Shown piece by piece: positions 1 through 7,515 of a stretch of DNA of 20,941 nucleotides. Below the pieces are notes generated by a model. That model ran no database searches and had not been told where the DNA came from. It saw nothing but the letters and a program-made list of their open reading frames with translations. This stretch comes from CAZYTO01 sp964650405 (GTDB lineage Bacteria; Acidobacteriota; Thermoanaerobaculia; Gp7-AA8): the NCBI GenBank assembly GCA_964650405.1, contig CAZYTO010000071.1, positions 1 to 20,941 on the forward strand, read 5' to 3'. Position 1 is the first letter of the stretch. Each line of letters opens with the position of its first letter. A program made the translations under genes and the position numbers.

Positions 1-23
1 AGGAAACCCGGCGCTGCCTTGGC

Positions 24-51
24 CCTTTCAGCCTTTCAGCCTTCCAGCCTT
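24..51. repeat. Octamer tandem array (CCTTTCAG words)
   Basis: Three consecutive 8-mers (24-31, 32-39, 40-47) of the form CCTTYCAG, followed by CCTT, are read directly. The same word family recurs in both arms of an inverted repeat at 10326-10405, so this is a dispersed intergenic repeat. No inverted partner is visible here, but the window starts only 23 nt upstream, so an arm could be cut off. It lies ahead of the first gene in a non-coding leader. Confidence 0.7.
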
Positions 52-231
52 GGGGATCAGGCTCCGAACCAACTTTAGGTGCAAAGCCCGGTGAGGCGTT
101 CGGCGCTCAACCACCGGCGATTCTCCATGACGCCTCCGGCGTACGTCGGCCGGCAACTCGCCCGGGTGGGTATTTCCTGACTTCTGTCACTCCCGGTACA
201 GAGGTCCTTCACGCTTGCCATTCCTCCGCCG

Positions 232-1791
232 GTGTCTTTCCCGGGGCGGCTTGTACGCCTGGCGGGCGTAGCTGTGCTTGCGTGGGCGCCCCTTTCCGTC
301 GCGGCGCTGGAGGCTCCCGCGCTGCGGACGGCGGCGAGATTCGCGCTTCTCGGCGGCGGGGCGGTGACGAACAGCGGGCCTTCGCGGGTGACCGGGAACG
401 TCGGTTCGCCCGCGACCGTGTCCGGCTTCCCGGCGGCGGCTCTGGCGGTGGGAGACGTTCACGCCGGAGATGCGGTGGAGCGCGAGGCACGCGGGGATGA
501 AGCCGCCGCGTATGCGGACCTGGCGGCGCGGCCGTGCACGGTGCCGTTCTCGAATCCGCTACGGCCCGGCGTCATCTGTCTCTCCTCCCCATTGCCGAAT
601 ATCCTGACCCTCGACGGCGGGGGTGACGCGAACGCGCTGTGGGTCATCCGCGTGGCGGGGCCGCTCGTGACGCCTCCCGACTCCGAAGTGGTCCTCACCA
701 ACGGGGGATCGAAGGATCGCGTCTTCTGGATTGCCGACACGGTCCTGCTTGGCGCGCGGAGCGTCATGGCCGGCACTCTCTTCACCCGCTCCGGTGTGAC
801 GGTCAGCCGGGGCGCCTCGCTTTACGGCCGCGCCTTTGCGCAGGACGGACCGGTGACCGTCGACACGGCGCTCATCTCGTTCTGCTGCGATGCGATCGCC
901 GTCTCACCGCTGCCTCCGCACATCGTCTCGCCCTCGCTTCCGCAATCCATCACGGCCGGCGGCGGTACGCCGCCGTATGCATTCCGGCTCTTTGCGGGAG
1001 CGCTCCCGCCCGGTGTCGTGCTTCGCCCGACGAGCGCATCGACGGCGGAGCTGGCGGGGACCAGCAGCAGCTCCTTCAGCGTCATTCTCGCTGCCACCGA
1101 TCTGCACGGCTGCGCGGGCATCCGCACCATCGCCGTGGACGTCACGACCATCCCCTGCTCACAGTTGCTTTCGATTGCGCCCTCGACCCTTCCTAACGGT
1201 ACGGCCGGAGTGGCGTACAGCCAGGCGCTGACGGTTACCGGCGGCGGCACACCGCCCTACACGTTCCTGCAGCCGGTCCGCGGCGCGCTCCCGCCCGGCT
1301 TTGCCCTCGCCGGCGATGGTGCGATCACGGGAACGCCGGTCTTGCCGGGGAGCTACTGCTTTACGGTAACGGGGCGCGACGCGAACGGCTGTGTATCCGG
1401 TCCGGCGGACTACACGATTCTCGTCGATCCGGTGAGTTGTCCCGGCGCGACGCCGATCACGATCTCACCGCCGGGCCTTCCGCCGGCGATCCTCAACACA
1501 CCGTACGCCCGGTCCTTCACCGCCAGCGGTGGCACGCCGCCCTATACCTTCACGTCGAGCGCCCTGCCGCCCCTTCTGACGCTCAATCCTGTCAGCGGCC
1601 TCCTCTCCGGCATTCCGACGGCCGCGGGCGTCTATCCGGTCACGGTCACCGTCACCGACGCCCACGGCTGCTTCGCCACGACGGCATGCTCGATGTTCCT
1701 GGCCGTCGACATTCCCGCGCTCTCGGGCGGCGCGCTGTTGCTCCTGGCCGTCGTGCTCGGCGCGGCCGGCTGTATTGCGAGGAGGATCTGA
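232..1791 (+). CDS. Exported ice-binding-like (DUF3494) protein with He_PIG Ig repeats and IPTL-CTERM-like tail
   Basis: This 519-aa protein is probably secreted and surface-anchored. Residues 1-25 look like a signal peptide. Residues about 35-216 match the DUF3494/ice-binding-like fold: alternating T/G/V-rich strands, the GNVGSP and AAYADLAARP segments, a central VFWIADTVLLG, and a terminal GRAFAQDGPVTVDTALI. Three Ig-like putative (He_PIG-type) repeats follow at about 231-305, 311-400 and 405-492, each with GGGTPPY or SGGTPPY and LPP signatures. The end (494-519) is an IPAL segment, a hydrophobic helix and a terminal Arg pair, like IPTL-CTERM sorting signals. The GTG start has no clear Shine-Dalgarno, but it places the signal peptide correctly. 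Ice binding is only one role of DUF3494; many members are adhesins, so adhesion or matrix function is equally likely. It heads an overlapping four-gene run. Confidence 0.82.
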   Translation: MSFPGRLVRLAGVAVLAWAPLSVAALEAPALRTAARFALLGGGAVTNSGPSRVTGNVGSPATVSGFPAAALAVGDVHAGDAVEREARGDEAAAYADLAARPCTVPFSNPLRPGVICLSSPLPNILTLDGGGDANALWVIRVAGPLVTPPDSEVVLTNGGSKDRVFWIADTVLLGARSVMAGTLFTRSGVTVSRGASLYGRAFAQDGPVTVDTALISFCCDAIAVSPLPPHIVSPSLPQSITAGGGTPPYAFRLFAGALPPGVVLRPTSASTAELAGTSSSSFSVILAATDLHGCAGIRTIAVDVTTIPCSQLLSIAPSTLPNGTAGVAYSQALTVTGGGTPPYTFLQPVRGALPPGFALAGDGAITGTPVLPGSYCFTVTGRDANGCVSGPADYTILVDPVSCPGATPITISPPGLPPAILNTPYARSFTASGGTPPYTFTSSALPPLLTLNPVSGLLSGIPTAAGVYPVTVTVTDAHGCFATTACSMFLAVDIPALSGGALLLLAVVLGAAGCIARRI

Positions 1792-2519
1792 TGCGCACGT
1801 GTGCTGGCTGCGATCGGGAGCTCGGGGACGACGTCGAGAAGTGCCCCGATTGCAAGAAGTCACCTGTCGGTCAGCTATGTGACGTTTGCGGACGCCGCAT
1901 GCCAAAGGATGCGCGCATCTGTAACACGTGCAAGTCGTATTGGAAGCGAAGCCACCGACGGCTTGCCCGGGCGGGGACGATTGTTACCGCTATCGGGGCG
2001 ATCATTACCGCTCTCGGCGCCTTCGTCGTGGTCGCGGTCAACGTGTGGACGCTCGCTTCGGCACTCGACCGCCATTCCCACACCCATATGAAGTTCCTGG
2101 CCACGAAGACCGACGCCGCGGCAATCAGGGCCATGGTCTGGAACAGCGGCCGGGAGGCATCGTGGATTCTCCGGTCGCGGTTGGAGTTCGAAAACCCGCA
2201 GGTGGCCCCTGTCGCGCTGGACCTGCGCTGCTGTCCAACCACGACCGGCGAAAGTTGCGACACGACAAACCTCATCGAAGCCGGACATTCGGTCATGGCC
2301 TGTTTGAAAGCCGATGCGATCACGTTTCGAAAGCCAGGCAAAGACGGGCCGGCATACGTTAAGAACGACGCCTTGGTCCTGATCAGGGACCACAAGGTCA
2401 CTCTGGTGGTCCATGTCGAGGAGTCGAACGACTCCGGAACGTTCGGAAAGCACCCGTATCACACGCTGACGGCCACCTTCGATGAATTGCAGATTCGTTC
2501 TTTTCTGGAGGCGCCTTGA
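1791..2519 (+). CDS. Double zinc-ribbon, single-pass membrane protein
   Basis: Function not recognised. The 242-aa product starts with two CxxC-x10-CxxC modules (Cys4/7/18/21 and Cys30/33/44/47), a double zinc ribbon. A basic stretch follows, then one long hydrophobic segment (about 62-90), then a C-terminal domain of about 150 residues with a CC pair (147-148) and further Cys at 156 and 171. The expected topology is cytoplasmic zinc ribbons and an extracytoplasmic C-terminal domain. The frame is open further upstream, but ATG 1791 is chosen because a GGAGGA ribosome site lies at 1781-1786 and the ATG shares one base with the preceding TGA. Translation coupling to the DUF3494 gene is likely. 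A membrane-bound sensor or assembly factor is possible, but nothing proves it. Confidence 0.8.
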   Translation: MRTCAGCDRELGDDVEKCPDCKKSPVGQLCDVCGRRMPKDARICNTCKSYWKRSHRRLARAGTIVTAIGAIITALGAFVVVAVNVWTLASALDRHSHTHMKFLATKTDAAAIRAMVWNSGREASWILRSRLEFENPQVAPVALDLRCCPTTTGESCDTTNLIEAGHSVMACLKADAITFRKPGKDGPAYVKNDALVLIRDHKVTLVVHVEESNDSGTFGKHPYHTLTATFDELQIRSFLEAP

Positions 2520-3235
2520 GAGGAATCACACTATTCCTGCTGCTCGCAGCATTGCCGGTCAGTACACGCACCAGATCCGTGGGGGTGATGGTCCGTTGCC
2601 CCGATCCTCTGACGAGCGTGCTCATGGTCGTCCAGCGTCCCGAGACACCGGAGGAGACGGACCATCCGTATCCGCTGAAACAGGGCACCTACGAATTCGA
2701 GATGTTGTTCAGCGGCTTCTTGATCACATCATCGTCCACGGCCAGTCTGCGGCTGAGTGGAGCGCGGCCGATGCGGACCGACTGTCGCCACCCCGTCTTC
2801 TCGACGGACGACGTGGCGCACTACACGTTCGATTGTGGAGTCGAGGCGAAGGACCTCTTCATCACATCCGATCCACCGAGGCTGATGACTGCTTATGTGC
2901 GCCGGTTCCAGGGAGATGTTCCGGAGCACGACTGCGTCGAACGAGGCAGGCTCGGCCTCGACCATAGGATCGTGGACGTGAGTGCGTTGGAAGATCTGGT
3001 TCTGCTGGTCGACCCGGCGATACCGAATGCTCCAGGATTGAACGTGCGGTTGATCCGGCGGCCGCCGGGTGGAAAGCCCACGACACTCGATCGAACGCAA
3101 CTCCTGGCGGAACTGACCCGCCAGCATGCGGCAGCCACGGGGCACCTTTCCCCGAATGAGCTCGACTACTACGGCAAGGCGCTCCAGAACTTCAATCGCC
3201 TGACCATCGAGCCCGCGCCGGAGCCGAAGAAATGA
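2516..3235 (+). CDS. Exported protein of unknown function
   Basis: This 239-aa product has a short hydrophobic N-terminus (about 3-17) that reads as a signal peptide, and no later membrane segment. I do not recognise the family. The mature part has several Cys (in VRCPDP, TDCRHP, FDCGVE and HDCVER) that could form disulfides outside the cytoplasm, and a charged, helix-prone C-terminus (from about 185). The TTG start at 2516 is supported by a GGAG at 2507-2510 and by a 4-nt overlap with the previous stop. The gene is translationally coupled to the zinc-ribbon membrane protein and overlaps the next gene by 4 nt, so the three products probably act together. Confidence 0.75.
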   Translation: MRGITLFLLLAALPVSTRTRSVGVMVRCPDPLTSVLMVVQRPETPEETDHPYPLKQGTYEFEMLFSGFLITSSSTASLRLSGARPMRTDCRHPVFSTDDVAHYTFDCGVEAKDLFITSDPPRLMTAYVRRFQGDVPEHDCVERGRLGLDHRIVDVSALEDLVLLVDPAIPNAPGLNVRLIRRPPGGKPTTLDRTQLLAELTRQHAAATGHLSPNELDYYGKALQNFNRLTIEPAPEPKK

Positions 3236-4152
3236 TCCGCTCAGCCCTGCTCTGCGCGTTCGCCGTGCTGCTCCTCCTCGCGGGCACGGCCGCGGCACAG
3301 GGGCCCATCTTCGACCCGGACGACTTTCTCGATCCGCGGCTCCATCAGGGTTATGTCATCGCCTCGCGGCTCGTCATCGGAGACGCAACTGGCTTCATCG
3401 ACGGCTTCCGCCCGGCGCACCAGAGCGCGCGGATCTTCCACCTCGCCAACAGCGTCTACGGCCCGAATTTTCAGGTCGACTTCAAGCACAATGACATCCG
3501 CGGCGCAGGGCCTCCCGCCGTCTCGGTCTGTCCGTGCCATCCGCCGCTCTACTTCCCGACACCGCCTTCCGGTCGCGCCACGCCCACCGCGCCGCCGCCC
3601 GGCCGGCGCGAGACGCTGCAACTGGCGTTCTATCGCGAGAAACCCACCGAGGGTGCCGAGGCGCCGCCGATGCTGCGGTACCGGCTGTCGTGGACGTGGC
3701 AGCCCATCTCCACCACGGTGCGGTACCTCGACACGCCGCAGGTGGCGGCGACGTTTTCCGGCAAGGAGCAGACGTTCGCCGCCGATGCGGACATGTCCCT
3801 GCACCTGGGCGGCCATCCCGTGCGGGGCTCGCTCTTCGTCACCCGCACAGTGCGCTCCGGGACGACGGACGACCGCAATCAGACGGCGGTGACGTGGGTG
3901 AGCCGTTTTCCACCGCTGCTGCTCCACGGCATCCTCGTTCGCGCCACGCTCGCCGCCGGCAACGTCTCCGGCCGGGGAGGCGCGGCGCTCAACCTCGTCA
4001 GCCCCGCCATCGAGGCCTTCTGGCACGACCCGCACACCCGGGCAAACCTCCACCTCGTCTGGAACCCGCAGTCCGCGCAGAGCGGCAGGGACGGATGGCG
4101 GACGCACCACCAGGTTGTGCTTTTCGTGGACCGGGCGCTGTTTCTTCGCTGA
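3232..4152 (+). CDS. Exported protein of unknown function, last gene of the overlapping run
   Basis: This 306-aa protein has a clear signal peptide (residues 1-22, cleavage expected after AAA and before QG). There are no further membrane helices. A VCPCHPP segment at about residues 98-104 and a proline-rich stretch (about 105-123) separate an N-terminal part from a C-terminal part with alternating polar and hydrophobic strands, compatible with a beta-rich exported or outer-membrane domain. I do not recognise the family. ATG 3232 overlaps the preceding TGA as ATGA. Its own stop codon lies inside the first unit of the heptamer array that follows. By context it is part of the same envelope or surface module as the DUF3494 protein. 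Confidence 0.75.
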   Translation: MIRSALLCAFAVLLLLAGTAAAQGPIFDPDDFLDPRLHQGYVIASRLVIGDATGFIDGFRPAHQSARIFHLANSVYGPNFQVDFKHNDIRGAGPPAVSVCPCHPPLYFPTPPSGRATPTAPPPGRRETLQLAFYREKPTEGAEAPPMLRYRLSWTWQPISTTVRYLDTPQVAATFSGKEQTFAADADMSLHLGGHPVRGSLFVTRTVRSGTTDDRNQTAVTWVSRFPPLLLHGILVRATLAAGNVSGRGGAALNLVSPAIEAFWHDPHTRANLHLVWNPQSAQSGRDGWRTHHQVVLFVDRALFLR

Positions 4153-4219
4153 TCGCTGATCGCTGTTCGTCACCCGGTACCCGTTACCCGGCACCCGGCA
4201 CCCGTCACCCGTTCCCCGC
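4147..4219. repeat. Heptamer tandem arrays: CGCTGAT words, then YACCCGK words
   Basis: Two words are placed end to end. CGCTGAT, CGCTGAT and CGCTGTT occur at 4147-4167. After a 3-nt CGT come seven 7-mers of the form YACCCGK from 4171 to 4219, the last degenerate (TCCCCGC). A C-rich tract continues the pattern weakly to about 4260. The stop codon of the preceding gene (4150-4152) is part of the first repeat unit. The CGCTG word is also the word of the array at 7414-7511. There is no coding potential between 4153 and 4394. Confidence 0.85.
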
Positions 4220-4295
4220 CCGCCCCCCGCCCCCGCCCGCTCGCCGCCTCCCGCTCGCTCGTCATCCGACACCTTCCCTCGGCCCGTTCGTCACA

Positions 4296-4301
4296 TAGAA
4301 T
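4296..4301 (+). promoter_or_regulatory. Candidate -10 box for the kelch-protein gene
   Basis: TAGAAT lies at 4296-4301 in an AT-richer patch just after the C-rich repeat. The -35 region (about 4273-4278) is a poor match. A small hairpin (GCGGTC 4324-4329 with GACCGC 4338-4343) would lie in the roughly 90-nt leader. The call rests on sequence match alone. Confidence 0.3.
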
Positions 4302-4394
4302 GTAGGGGAAATTTGCGTCCTGAGCGGTCGGTTCCGGGACCGCTAGCAACTCCCACTTGCATCAGCACTTCCTGTTCAGAGGCGAAGCCGATTG

Positions 4395-6311
4395 ATGGGC
4401 AAACGAACCGCATTGCTCGTAGTTCTCACCTCCCTGGCGGCCGGCACGGCGCTGGCCATTTCTCCCGGTGCCCGGTACGACACGCGCATGGCGTACGACG
4501 CCAACATCCAGCGCGTCGTGCAGTTCGGCGGCCTGACGGCCATCGATGCCGGTACGGCCAAGGCCTACGACCTCGGCGACACCTGGGAGTGGAACGGGCA
4601 GAAGTGGGTCGAGCGCTACACGCCGACGGCTCCCCAGGCACGCTCCGCCCACAACATGCTGTATGACTCGAACCGGCAGCGCGTGCTGCTCTTCTTCGGC
4701 AAGAACGGCTCGACCTACCTGAACGACACCTGGCAGTACGTGAACGGGAAGTGGTCGCAGATCAATACGGCCAACGCGCCCGGTCCACGCACCGTGGCGG
4801 GAGCGGCCTACGATTCCGCCCGGGACCGCGTCGTCGTCTACGGCGGGACCAGCCTCGACGCCTCGAACAAGGCCGTAGAAGACCGGGACACGTGGGAGTT
4901 CGACGGCACGAACTGGACGCACATCGCCGACAACGGGCCCGACGTGGGCAAGCCCATCCTGGTGTACGACCGGCTGCACAACAAGATCCTCATGCTGGCC
5001 GAGGACACCGCCCTCACGCCGAAGATGTTCGCGTACGACCCGGCGGGAAAGAGCTGGCAGTCCCTCACGCCAACCGCCCTCCCGGCCTGCGTGAACGAGG
5101 GGATGGTCACGTACGACACGACGCGCGACGTCGTCGTCTACACGGGCGGCACCTGCTCCACCTCGTCCACCACCGACGACACCTACGAATGGACGGGCGA
5201 CAACTGGACGCACGTCACCCTCAACTCGAATGCGGGACGGACGTTCGGCGCCGGCCTGGCCTACGATGAGGCCCGGCAGGAGACGGTGCTCTTCGCCGGG
5301 TACTACAGCACCGCGCCGCGCCACCAGACCTATCTCTACCTGGCCGGCGGCTGGATCAGCACCGCCGACGACCAGCCCGTTCCCCGCTCGCTGGCCGTCT
5401 TTGCCAACGACGTGCAGAGCGGAACGGTCTGGCTTTTCGGCGGGACCTCGATGGGCAACCAGTTGAACGACTTCTGGACGTACCAGAACGGCCACTTCAA
5501 CTCCGTCTCGTCGGAGTCGAAGCCGGTGAGCTGCGGCTCCCCGCACGGAGCGTTCGACACCGATCGCAAGCTCCTGGTGGTCTACTGCGGGATCGACAAC
5601 ACCACGTACGAGTACACACCCGATACGAACGTCTGGAAGAGCATCGCTTCGAAGCACGTACCGGCGGCACGCTCCTTCGGCGCCCTCGTCTACGACCAGA
5701 CCCTCAAGCTGACCGTGCTCTTCGGCGGCTGGGACGCCACGCTGTTCCGCGACGACACGTGGACGTGGAACGGGACGGACTGGACGCAGGTAAAGAAGGA
5801 CCCGCCGCCGTCGCGCGAGCTTCCGGCCATGTGGTGGGACCCGATCCTGAAGAAGACGGTGATCTTCGGCGGACTGGGACGGCTCGACCCGAACGCCCGC
5901 CTCAGCCGGTACAACGACATGTGGACGTTCGACGGCACGGCCTGGACGCAGCTCACGCCGTCGACGCTGCCCGGCACGCGCTACGGCGCCAAGGTGGCCA
6001 TCGACCCGCGCACCAATCACACCTTCCTCTTCGGCGGCATGCTGGACACGGTCAACGGCAAGACCGAGACGCAGTCCTATGCCGCGGACACGTGGGAGTG
6101 GGACGGCGCGACCTGGAAGCAGGTCGCGACCGACGGCGTTCCGCCGGCCCGTGAGAACCAGGCCTTCATCTTCGACCCGAACCGGAACGAGATGGTGATG
6201 TTCGCCGGCTACAGCGGCTACTACCTCTCCGACCTCTGGTCGTTCACGAACTCCACCACGTGGCGCCCGTGGGTGGACACGACCCTGCGGCGCCGCGCCG
6301 CGGGGCAGTAA
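4395..6311 (+). CDS. Exported kelch-repeat protein (about 12 repeats)
   Basis: This 638-aa protein has a signal peptide (1-21, ending in ALA). The rest consists of about 12 imperfect repeats of roughly 50 residues. The pattern is an R- or G-initiated strand, YD, a short loop, a hydrophobic strand ending in FGG or YGG, a loop, and DTWEWDG..W. This is the kelch/galactose-oxidase-central-domain pattern, so one 12-bladed or two 6-bladed beta-propellers are expected. No enzymatic residues can be assigned; a binding or adhesive role outside the cell is the default. ATG 4395 is preferred over the overlapping TTG at 4392. A weak AGAGG (4378-4382) is the only ribosome site. The gene stands alone, with repeat arrays on both sides. 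Repeats 4 and 8 lack the GG pair. Confidence 0.85.
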   Translation: MGKRTALLVVLTSLAAGTALAISPGARYDTRMAYDANIQRVVQFGGLTAIDAGTAKAYDLGDTWEWNGQKWVERYTPTAPQARSAHNMLYDSNRQRVLLFFGKNGSTYLNDTWQYVNGKWSQINTANAPGPRTVAGAAYDSARDRVVVYGGTSLDASNKAVEDRDTWEFDGTNWTHIADNGPDVGKPILVYDRLHNKILMLAEDTALTPKMFAYDPAGKSWQSLTPTALPACVNEGMVTYDTTRDVVVYTGGTCSTSSTTDDTYEWTGDNWTHVTLNSNAGRTFGAGLAYDEARQETVLFAGYYSTAPRHQTYLYLAGGWISTADDQPVPRSLAVFANDVQSGTVWLFGGTSMGNQLNDFWTYQNGHFNSVSSESKPVSCGSPHGAFDTDRKLLVVYCGIDNTTYEYTPDTNVWKSIASKHVPAARSFGALVYDQTLKLTVLFGGWDATLFRDDTWTWNGTDWTQVKKDPPPSRELPAMWWDPILKKTVIFGGLGRLDPNARLSRYNDMWTFDGTAWTQLTPSTLPGTRYGAKVAIDPRTNHTFLFGGMLDTVNGKTETQSYAADTWEWDGATWKQVATDGVPPARENQAFIFDPNRNEMVMFAGYSGYYLSDLWSFTNSTTWRPWVDTTLRRRAAGQ

Positions 6312-6324
6312 GGGTTGCGGGGGA

Positions 6325-6403
6325 CGGCGAGCGGCGAGCGGGAGAACAACAATCCCGTCCGCCGCGCGCCGCTCACACAATCCCGCTCGCCCTGATCCGC
6401 TCG
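6325..6403. repeat. Heptamer array CGGCGAG with inverted partner
   Basis: CGGCGAG, CGGCGAG and CGGGAGA occur at 6325-6345, and the inverse word CCGCTCR at 6369, 6383 and 6397, exactly 14 nt (two heptads) apart. GGCGAGCGGGA (6333-6343) is perfectly complementary to 6381-6391, giving an 11-bp stem. The array starts 14 nt after the stop of the kelch gene. The rest of the 6312-6458 spacer holds no gene. Confidence 0.75.
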
Positions 6404-6441
6404 CCCACGCGACCCCGATTCGCTCGGCAACCCATGGCGTG

Positions 6442-6447
6442 CTAACT
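6442..6447 (+). promoter_or_regulatory. Candidate -10 box for deoC, near-leaderless
   Basis: TAACTT (fits TANNNT) ends 11 nt before the deoC ATG, with no Shine-Dalgarno between them. A start of transcription about 6-7 nt downstream would leave a leader of about 5 nt. The -35 match (6419-6424) is weak. The metG -10 candidate has exactly the same 11-nt gap. Confidence 0.3.
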
Positions 6448-6458
6448 TAACGCCCCTC

Positions 6459-7412
6459 ATGAGCGAAGCCCTCGTCGCGAGCACGCAGTTTTCCGCTGTG
6501 ACCTTCCGCCGTTCGATCGCCGACGCCCTGGAGATGGCCCATGGCGTGGACGCGGTGGCCGCGGAGGAGCGGGCGGCTTCGCTGGCCAAGCGCTCGCTGA
6601 AGAAAGAGGCCAAGGTCTGGGGCCTGAAGACGGCCATCTCGATGATGGACCTGACCACGCTGGAGGGGAAGGACACCCGCGGCAAGGTGTGGGCACTCTG
6701 CCAAAAGGCCATGAGGCCCGATCCGCTCGATCCCGACATTCCCCACGTCGCCGCCGTCTGCGTCTACCCGGCCATGATTCCCTTCGTCAAACAGGCCCTC
6801 GGCGACAGCGGCATCCACATCGCTTCCGTGGCCACCGGCTTTCCCAGCGGCCAGACGTACACGCCGGTGAAGGTCGACGAGACGCGGCGGGCTGTGGCCG
6901 ACGGCGCGGACGAGATCGACATGGTCATCGACCGCGGCGCGTTCCTCTCCGGCGACTACCAGAAGGTCTTCGACGAGATCGCCGAGGTGAAGGAAGCGTG
7001 CGGGCCTGCCCACCTGAAGGTCATCCTGGAGACGGGAGAGCTGGCCAACTACGACCAGGTGCGCAAGGCCTCGCTCATCGCCATGTTCGCCGGCGGCGAC
7101 TTCATCAAGACCTCCACCGGGAAAGTGACCACGAACGCCACCCTGCCGGTGACGCTGGTCATGCTGGAGGCCATCCGCGACTTCCGCCACGTCACGGGCG
7201 TGAAGGTCGGCATGAAACCGGCCGGCGGCATCGCCAACGCCAAGCTGGCCCTGGCCTACCTGGTGCTGCTCTATGAAACGATGGGGGAAGAGTGGATGAC
7301 GCCCGACCTCTTCCGCTTCGGCGCCTCCTCGTTGTTGAATGATGTGCTGATGCAGTTGAAGAAGGAAAAGACCGGGGCATACCAGAGCGGGGACTACTTT
7401 ACGATTGATTAG
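6459..7412 (+). CDS. deoC: Deoxyribose-phosphate aldolase
   Basis: This cytoplasmic class I aldolase cleaves 2-deoxy-D-ribose 5-phosphate to acetaldehyde and glyceraldehyde 3-phosphate. The protein is 317 aa, longer than the ~220-260 aa core because of an N-terminal extension of about 55 residues. The active-site set is visible: Asp154 in DEIDMVI, the Schiff-base Lys187 in LKVILETGEL, and the relay Lys217 in FIKTSTGK. KVGMKPAGGI provides the phosphate-binding end. The ATG at 6459 has no ribosome site, but a -10-like TAACTT sits 11 nt upstream, suggesting a near-leaderless mRNA. The next gene (103 nt downstream) is an aldehyde dehydrogenase that could oxidise the acetaldehyde formed. This order suits use of deoxynucleosides from environmental DNA. 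Confidence 0.95.
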   Translation: MSEALVASTQFSAVTFRRSIADALEMAHGVDAVAAEERAASLAKRSLKKEAKVWGLKTAISMMDLTTLEGKDTRGKVWALCQKAMRPDPLDPDIPHVAAVCVYPAMIPFVKQALGDSGIHIASVATGFPSGQTYTPVKVDETRRAVADGADEIDMVIDRGAFLSGDYQKVFDEIAEVKEACGPAHLKVILETGELANYDQVRKASLIAMFAGGDFIKTSTGKVTTNATLPVTLVMLEAIRDFRHVTGVKVGMKPAGGIANAKLALAYLVLLYETMGEEWMTPDLFRFGASSLLNDVLMQLKKEKTGAYQSGDYFTID

Positions 7413-7413
7413 C

Positions 7414-7511
7414 TCGCTGTTCGCTGGGCGCTGAACGCGTTGAGGATAAGCGGTTAAGCGAATAGCGGTCAAAGGACCAGCGACAAGGAACCAGCGACCA
7501 GCGAACAGCGA
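7414..7511. repeat. Heptamer array CGCTGTT with inverted partner (hairpin arms)
   Basis: CGCTGTT, CGCTGGG and CGCTGAA run from 7415 to 7435. The inverse words CCAGCGA, CCAGCGA and ACAGCGA run from 7491 to 7511, with an earlier CCAGCGA at 7477 that is 14 nt in phase. Segment 7414-7433 is complementary to 7492-7511 at 19 of 20 positions. The left arm begins 2 nt after the deoC stop and the right arm ends 4 nt before the next ATG, so the array fills the whole spacer. Confidence 0.85.
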
Positions 7512-7515
7512 ACCA

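Noticed and set aside
66..160. Confident c-di-GMP-I riboswitch call
   Set aside because: Only the GCAAAGCC string and one short stem match; the tetraloop, receptor and second helix are not found. Kept as a low-interest observation.
1437..1790. Upstream extension of the zinc-ribbon protein
   Set aside because: This stretch lies inside the DUF3494 gene in another frame. The GGAGGA site and ATG at 1791 mark the real start.
4362..6380. 672-aa open frame on the minus strand
   Set aside because: It is antisense to the kelch-repeat gene across its whole length, with Arg/Val/Gly-rich low-information text typical of GC-rich shadow frames and no recognisable domain.
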